NCBI RefSeq assembly: GCF_014651855.1
Contig: NZ_BMXR01000010.1
Location: 1-64,000 of the forward strand
DNA length: 64,000 nt
Source of the DNA: Saccharospirillum salsuginis
GTDB lineage: Bacteria > Pseudomonadota > Gammaproteobacteria > Pseudomonadales > Natronospirillaceae
Reading direction: 5' to 3'
Shown here: positions 59,409-64,000 of the stretch, piece by piece
Numbering within the stretch: the stretch's first letter is position 1
How the letters are laid out: each line of letters starts with the position of its first letter
Translations under genes and position numbers: made by a program
The notes under the pieces: model-generated
The model's input: the letters and a program-made list of their open reading frames with translations, nothing else
What the model was told of the DNA's origin: nothing
Databases searched by the model: none

Positions 59409-62375
59409 GTGCATACCGACCGATCATTCAAACCGGGCCAGTACTGGCGACGACTGGCTTTTCGAAACCGTGGCCCTGAATGGTTACTGTACGCATTGGC
59501 TGTAACAGGTTTGTTATTGTGGGCGCCGCTTCACATTCCCTGGGGTTTGCAACGTTGGAGCCTGCTTTCGCACACCCTGATCGGCGCCTTTGTGTTTCCC
59601 ATACTGGTGCTACCGTTCTGGTTCAGTCACCGGCGTCTGTTGAGCACCAGTGGCAAGCCGTTCCTGCGCTGGACCGGTCGGAGCATGGACATCCTGCTGC
59701 TGACACTGACACTGACCGGTGCCTGGCTGTTCCTCAAGGGTAACCGGGGCAATGCGTTCGATGCCTGGATCGGCTGGGCGCATCTGTACCCCGGCTTGAT
59801 GCTCGCGCCATTGCTGGCACGCCATGCCTGGCGTTGGGGTGTGCTGCGCCCCATCCTGGCGATGCTGCTGGTCGCGACACCGATTGCCGCCCAGGGGGCT
59901 GTTTCAAGCGGAAGTCTGATTTCCCACCCGACCGGTCCCTGGTTGTTCAGCGCCAATGCCGAGGCCGGAACCGTCAGTCGACTCCATCGAAGTGACCCGA
60001 CTCAACGAAATGAACTCCGACTGGGACGCGATATACGGCAGTTGGCAGTGACCGCCGACGGTCGGATTCTGGCTGCGACCGGGTATCTTGACGACCACGT
60101 GTGGCTGTTGGACGCCGAAGAACTCGACATCAGAACACGCGTCGAACTCGAACATCGCCCCTACGGTGTGTTGTATGATGCCGCCAACGACCGGTTCTGG
60201 GTCTCCCTGTTCGAGAGCCACGAACTGGTGGCGTTATCGCGTGCCGGTGAAATCGTCCAACGCATCCCGACCGCGGACACCCCACGCGGCCTGGCGCTGC
60301 TGTCGGACGGCCGGCTGGTCGTGACGCATTCGATGACCGGAGAACTCAGTGTGTACGACACGCGCCGGGCGGACACCCCGTTGCTGCAGCGCTTCACATT
60401 GACCGACACGTCGGACCCGGATGAATTTGTCTCTCAGGGCGTGCCCCGTCGCCTGGACGACATCGCGGTCGTGCCGGACGAATCGGAACTCTGGCTGCCC
60501 CATGTGCTGTGGAATGTCGATCATCCATTTCAGTTCCAGTCGACCGTCTACCCCGCCGTGTCGATCGTGACAGTGGGCCCGACCGGTTTCACCGAAGACC
60601 CGACCCGGCGCAAGGAACTGTTTCGCCAGATCAATCTGACCGATGTCGACGGTCGCACCCAGATCGTCTCCAACCCGGTCGACGCCGAGTTTTCCACAAC
60701 GGGCGCCAAAGTGTTCATCACCCTGGCCGGCAGCGAAGATCTACTGGTCTTCGATCGCGCCCGCTCCCGGTCCGGCGAAGGCGAAGGCGAACGCCGCGCC
60801 CGACGTGTCGGCAAGATCGATCAGGGCGGAGCCCAGGCGGTGCAACTGTTGCGTCACCTGCCCGGCGCACAACCCTACGGTCTGGTGGTCGACAACGACA
60901 CTCTTTGGGTACAAAACCGTCAGAGTCTGAATCTGACGCGCCTGACCACCGGCGGCGACTCACCGTTTGCCCGTGTCCGCGTGACCAATGCCGACTACGC
61001 GCGCCTCAGCGAAGCCGATGCTTTGACCCCCATGGAACGCCGGGGTTCACACCTGTTCCATTCGGGCAATACCGATCGGAACCCCGAATACCCCATGACC
61101 GGCGACTTCTGGATGAGTTGTAACAGCTGCCACCTCGACGGGTTCAACCTGACCAACCGCTACCTGATGGACGACCATGCCGAAGACAAGTCGATCCGCG
61201 CCATCAGTGGTCATGGCGGCCTATCTTCCCTGCTCAGCGGCGAATCCGGCCCCGACCTGGTGCGCCTGATTCAGGACACCCAAGGGGGACTGGGACACGA
61301 CGACCGGGACAACGCCCGGCGGGTTACACCGGAGGCGATACCGGATGCCATCGAGGACGATATCGACGCTTTACAGGCTTATATCCGCCGGCCCAACAAC
61401 CTGCCCTTCGGCCCGAGTTGGCTGCGGCTGGCACCATCCAACGGAGACCGGCTGGAACCGAGCGACTGGCCCAGTTCCGCGTCCTGCGCCGGTTGCCATC
61501 AGCGCATTTTCGAACAATGGGCCGACTCCAACCATCGATTGATGGCCGAGTCCAACCCCTACTACCGGGTTATGGAGGATTTCGCCGCCGAAACCGAAGG
61601 AGAAGCTTTCCGCGCCTGGTGCGTGGGGTGCCACAATCCGCAACGCACCACCGTGGGCTTGCCGTTCCGCGGTCAGGAAAACCGCATGTTCTCCCAAGGC
61701 GGCGAGGACTTGCTTGCAGAGTATGAACACCAATCCTGGTCCCTGGACGAGGGACCCGGTTGCGTAGCCTGCCACCGCGTCAGCCGGATAGAGGACAGCG
61801 GCGGCAACGGCGCTATTCATCTCGATGTGACCGAACGCCCGACCTATCCCGGCGAGCAGTCGGAACGACCCTGGGTGCGCTGGATCGCCGAAACCACCAT
61901 CAACGCCCAACCGAAGGTCCACGCCGAATCCTATTCCCGGGATTTCTACGACGATTCGGCATACTGTCGGGCCTGTCACGACGAGTTTTCGCCGGGTCAG
62001 GGCGCACGCATCGTCACCACGTTCGACGAATGGGCGCTGTCGTCCTTCAATGCGCCGGACAACCCCGAGCAGCACAGAAGTTGCCTCGATTGCCACATGC
62101 ATGCCGATATCGATCGCATCGGCGAAGCCATTCCCGGTCGCAGCACCGAGGGCGGGCGCTTGAAAGACAATGTCTACACCCACCAGTTCACCGGCGCCAA
62201 CCATCATCTGGTTGGATTGCGTAATGCCGAACAGGAGGACATGAGCCTGGCGCTGTTGCGTACCTCGGCCGAATTGGATCAATGGTATAAAGACGGGGAA
62301 CTGGTGGTTCGGGTGCGCAACGTCGGCGCCGGTCACGCTTTGCCCACCGGCGTGGCCGACTTTCGCCAACTCTAG
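59409..62375 (+). CDS. Membrane multiheme cytochrome c with beta-propeller, ended by an in-frame amber codon
   Basis: 988 residues to the TAG at 62373. Several N-terminal membrane segments (about 24-165) with His residues at helix ends, as in b-type heme domains, then a YVTN-like beta-propeller (about 175-540), then six CxxCH heme c motifs: CNSCH, CAGCH, CVGCH, CVACH, CRACH and CLDCH (about residues 571-895). Heme c attachment predicts a periplasmic domain. The last family-like motif GAGHALPTGVADFRQL is directly followed by TAG and then by more in-frame sequence that looks like the rest of the domain. Start is GTG with a weak GAGG site. The FNR promoter upstream suggests anaerobic respiration. 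Confidence 0.8.
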   Translation: MHTDRSFKPGQYWRRLAFRNRGPEWLLYALAVTGLLLWAPLHIPWGLQRWSLLSHTLIGAFVFPILVLPFWFSHRRLLSTSGKPFLRWTGRSMDILLLTLTLTGAWLFLKGNRGNAFDAWIGWAHLYPGLMLAPLLARHAWRWGVLRPILAMLLVATPIAAQGAVSSGSLISHPTGPWLFSANAEAGTVSRLHRSDPTQRNELRLGRDIRQLAVTADGRILAATGYLDDHVWLLDAEELDIRTRVELEHRPYGVLYDAANDRFWVSLFESHELVALSRAGEIVQRIPTADTPRGLALLSDGRLVVTHSMTGELSVYDTRRADTPLLQRFTLTDTSDPDEFVSQGVPRRLDDIAVVPDESELWLPHVLWNVDHPFQFQSTVYPAVSIVTVGPTGFTEDPTRRKELFRQINLTDVDGRTQIVSNPVDAEFSTTGAKVFITLAGSEDLLVFDRARSRSGEGEGERRARRVGKIDQGGAQAVQLLRHLPGAQPYGLVVDNDTLWVQNRQSLNLTRLTTGGDSPFARVRVTNADYARLSEADALTPMERRGSHLFHSGNTDRNPEYPMTGDFWMSCNSCHLDGFNLTNRYLMDDHAEDKSIRAISGHGGLSSLLSGESGPDLVRLIQDTQGGLGHDDRDNARRVTPEAIPDAIEDDIDALQAYIRRPNNLPFGPSWLRLAPSNGDRLEPSDWPSSASCAGCHQRIFEQWADSNHRLMAESNPYYRVMEDFAAETEGEAFRAWCVGCHNPQRTTVGLPFRGQENRMFSQGGEDLLAEYEHQSWSLDEGPGCVACHRVSRIEDSGGNGAIHLDVTERPTYPGEQSERPWVRWIAETTINAQPKVHAESYSRDFYDDSAYCRACHDEFSPGQGARIVTTFDEWALSSFNAPDNPEQHRSCLDCHMHADIDRIGEAIPGRSTEGGRLKDNVYTHQFTGANHHLVGLRNAEQEDMSLALLRTSAELDQWYKDGELVVRVRNVGAGHALPTGVADFRQL

Positions 62376-62774
62376 TTGTCGATCACGGTCACCGATGCCT
62401 CCGGGCGCACCGTCCTGGCCAGCGGCAACGCCGACAAGGCCGGACACTTGCCCGACAATGCCCGGCTATTCATGAAAGTGTTCGGCGATGAAAATGGCGA
62501 ACCCGTCGGCCTCGCCTTCTGGCGCTATGCGACCTTGCTCTCGGATACCCGCATTCCGGTGGATGGCTACCGGGATGAACGCTTCGCGCTGCCGGCCGAT
62601 GCGCAATGGCCGCTGCACGTCGAGACACACCTCCAATTCCGCATCTATCCACAATGGGTCACCGACCTGGTTCAGCAAACCGTTCCCGAACTGCCGGACC
62701 CGCCCATTGTGACACTGAATCACTTGACGGCCGACTGGGAGACGTCGGATCAGGCCGCTCGGGAGGCACCATGA
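62376..62774 (+). pseudogene. C-terminal remainder of the multiheme cytochrome after the amber codon
   Basis: Same reading frame as 59409-62375, with no gap: CTC TAG TTG TCG ATC ACG GTC. In related multiheme cytochromes the motif LPTGxADxRQL is followed by W and a beta-strand (LSITVTDASGR here), so the TAG most simply replaces TGG (Trp). The fragment has no ribosome site of its own. It is beta-rich, as expected for the end of the domain. Translation would need readthrough; otherwise it is lost. Confidence 0.75.
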
Positions 62775-64000
62775 CGCAAACGTCCGTGGCCGTGCTCGGC
62801 GCCGGTCCAGCCGGGTTGATGGCCGCGCACCGCTTGCTGGAGGCCGGTTTTGCGGTGTCGATATTCGATGCCGAACCGCGACCGGGAGGGCTCTGCGGCA
62901 CCCGGACACTCGGCACACCGCACGGTGATTTTCGATTCGATTACGGTGGGCACCGTTTTTTGACACGAGACCCTGAATTGCTGAGGTTCGTCGATGAGCT
63001 GATGGGCGACGACCTGTTACACGCCCGGCGCTCCTCGGTCATCCGTTATCGCGGGCGCACCTATGACTATCCACTTAATATCGGCAACCTGCTGCGGCAG
63101 GCGCCTCCGGGCCTGCTGTTGGGCGCGGGATTCGATCTGCTGACCGGCGGTCTGACGCGACGGACCTCGCCGCGAGGCGAACAGGCCAGTTTCGCCGACT
63201 GGACTCGTCATCGTTTCGGCGACACCCTATATAGGCACTTCTTCGCCGGCTACAGCGAAAAACTCTGGGGCATTCCGCCGGAAACCCTCAGTGGCGACTG
63301 GGCCGAACAGCGCATCGCCCGACTGGATCTGCGCCAGGTGGCCCGGCTCATGCTACCGGGTCACGATCGAGGATTGCGCGGTTATGCTCGTCACTACCGA
63401 TACCCCAGGCTCGGGTTCGGCCAGTTGTTCGAACGCCTGGGTCAATCGCTGAACAGACTGGGCGGGGACATCCTCACCGGCCATCGCGTTCGAGGCCTGG
63501 TATGCGAAGACCGCCGCGTGCGCGCCATCCGGACCGAGCATGCCGGTCGGCTGCGGGAATGGCCGGTCGATGCGGTCATCAACACCCTGCCGCTGCCCTC
63601 GGTCGTGCGCATGTTGGGCGGCGAATGCGGTTTACGGTTTCGCGCGCTGCGCTTTCTGAACATCCCCCTGGCCGGCGAGGCCGTCTCGCCCCACACCTGG
63701 CAATACCTCTCCGACCCCGACATGCTGGCCACCCGGCTTCAGGAACCCAAGCGTCGGTCCCCGGCCATGGCGCCGGAAGGCTTCACCTCGGTAATGCTGG
63801 AAATCCCCTGTCAGTCCGGAGACCACCGCTGGACCGCCCCGGAATCGGTACTCGCCGAACGCGCCTGGTCCGACCTGGTACGCCTGGGCGTTGACCGGGA
63901 TCGGGACCTGGGCTATCGCCAAAGCCAATATGCGGCGCACGCCTATCCGTTGATGGACCTCCGCTATGCCGCCGAGCGCCGCAAAGCCATCGACTGCCTG
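62771..64000 (+). CDS. NAD(P)/FAD-dependent oxidoreductase (UDP-galactopyranose mutase/protoporphyrinogen-oxidase-like), partial
   Basis: At least 410 residues, continuing beyond the window. Rossmann FAD motif VAVLGAGPAGLMAAHRL near the start, GGLCGT and GGHRFL after it, SEKLWGIPPETLSGDWAEQRI in the middle. This layout is shared by UDP-galactopyranose mutase-like and amine-oxidase-like flavoenzymes. The start ATG overlaps the preceding stop by ATGA, which keeps the broken cytochrome fragment in a translational unit with it. Substrate unknown. Confidence 0.85.
   Translation, partial: MTQTSVAVLGAGPAGLMAAHRLLEAGFAVSIFDAEPRPGGLCGTRTLGTPHGDFRFDYGGHRFLTRDPELLRFVDELMGDDLLHARRSSVIRYRGRTYDYPLNIGNLLRQAPPGLLLGAGFDLLTGGLTRRTSPRGEQASFADWTRHRFGDTLYRHFFAGYSEKLWGIPPETLSGDWAEQRIARLDLRQVARLMLPGHDRGLRGYARHYRYPRLGFGQLFERLGQSLNRLGGDILTGHRVRGLVCEDRRVRAIRTEHAGRLREWPVDAVINTLPLPSVVRMLGGECGLRFRALRFLNIPLAGEAVSPHTWQYLSDPDMLATRLQEPKRRSPAMAPEGFTSVMLEIPCQSGDHRWTAPESVLAERAWSDLVRLGVDRDRDLGYRQSQYAAHAYPLMDLRYAAERRKAIDCL

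Overview
The window comes from a gamma-proteobacterium with fairly high GC. It has E. coli-like FtsH, glycyl-radical NrdD/NrdG, GcvA-type LysR regulators, FNR and CRP type operators, Sec-exported marine-type glycan enzymes, and many ATGA stop/start overlaps. A marine or halophilic Oceanospirillales-like organism is my best guess. No rRNA, tRNA, CRISPR array, transposase or integrase was seen.

Layout. 0.1-11 kb: housekeeping genes, namely a PRPP-synthetase-like enzyme, a polymer-forming membrane protein, a GDPD-PAP2 lipid phosphohydrolase fusion, FtsH, a strongly asymmetric heterodimeric ABC exporter and an XRE regulator. 11-15 kb: a two-gene operon of a KaiC-like double ATPase and a REC-like/GAF/GGDEF/EAL protein. 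15.2-27.5 kb: a 206-bp direct repeat (promoter, operator and signal-peptide codons of a GH81 gene) brackets about 11.9 kb that carries one tightly packed minus-strand gene string: membrane rhodanese, heme-type membrane protein, periplasmic beta-propeller, FlgD-Ig protein, PKD protein, small secreted protein, Sec-exported YD-repeat (Rhs-like) protein with an AT-rich tail, and two small AT-rich genes that may encode immunity proteins. 27.4-31.3 kb: the intact GH81 endo-beta-1,3-glucanase with FN3 and CBM modules.

31-46 kb: LysE exporter and glutathionyl-hydroquinone-reductase-like GST with a divergent LysR, a 1522-residue single-chain acyl-CoA carboxylase with unusual domain order, MATE exporter and glyoxalase-related protein, two solute-binding-like proteins, and a DUF1989/LysR/PLP-decarboxylase module. 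46-49.4 kb: a three-gene envelope operon (phosphate-binding-like protein, porin, chalcone-isomerase-like/double TonB-C fusion). 49.5-53 kb: RIC (YtfE) plus two paralogous tiny vicinal-cysteine proteins; matching AT-rich NsrR-like operators lie upstream of RIC and upstream of the second paralogue.

53-64 kb is an anaerobic block. Indolepyruvate-decarboxylase-like enzyme, NrdG-NrdD, a secreted protein of unknown function and a large six-heme membrane cytochrome are served by four FNR boxes. The cytochrome gene has an in-frame amber codon where the family normally has Trp, and it is followed by an FAD oxidoreductase that runs off the window end.

The strongest candidate for something undescribed is the repeat-bounded exported YD-repeat operon. 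The paired small Cys-Cys proteins and the KaiC/c-di-GMP operon come next.
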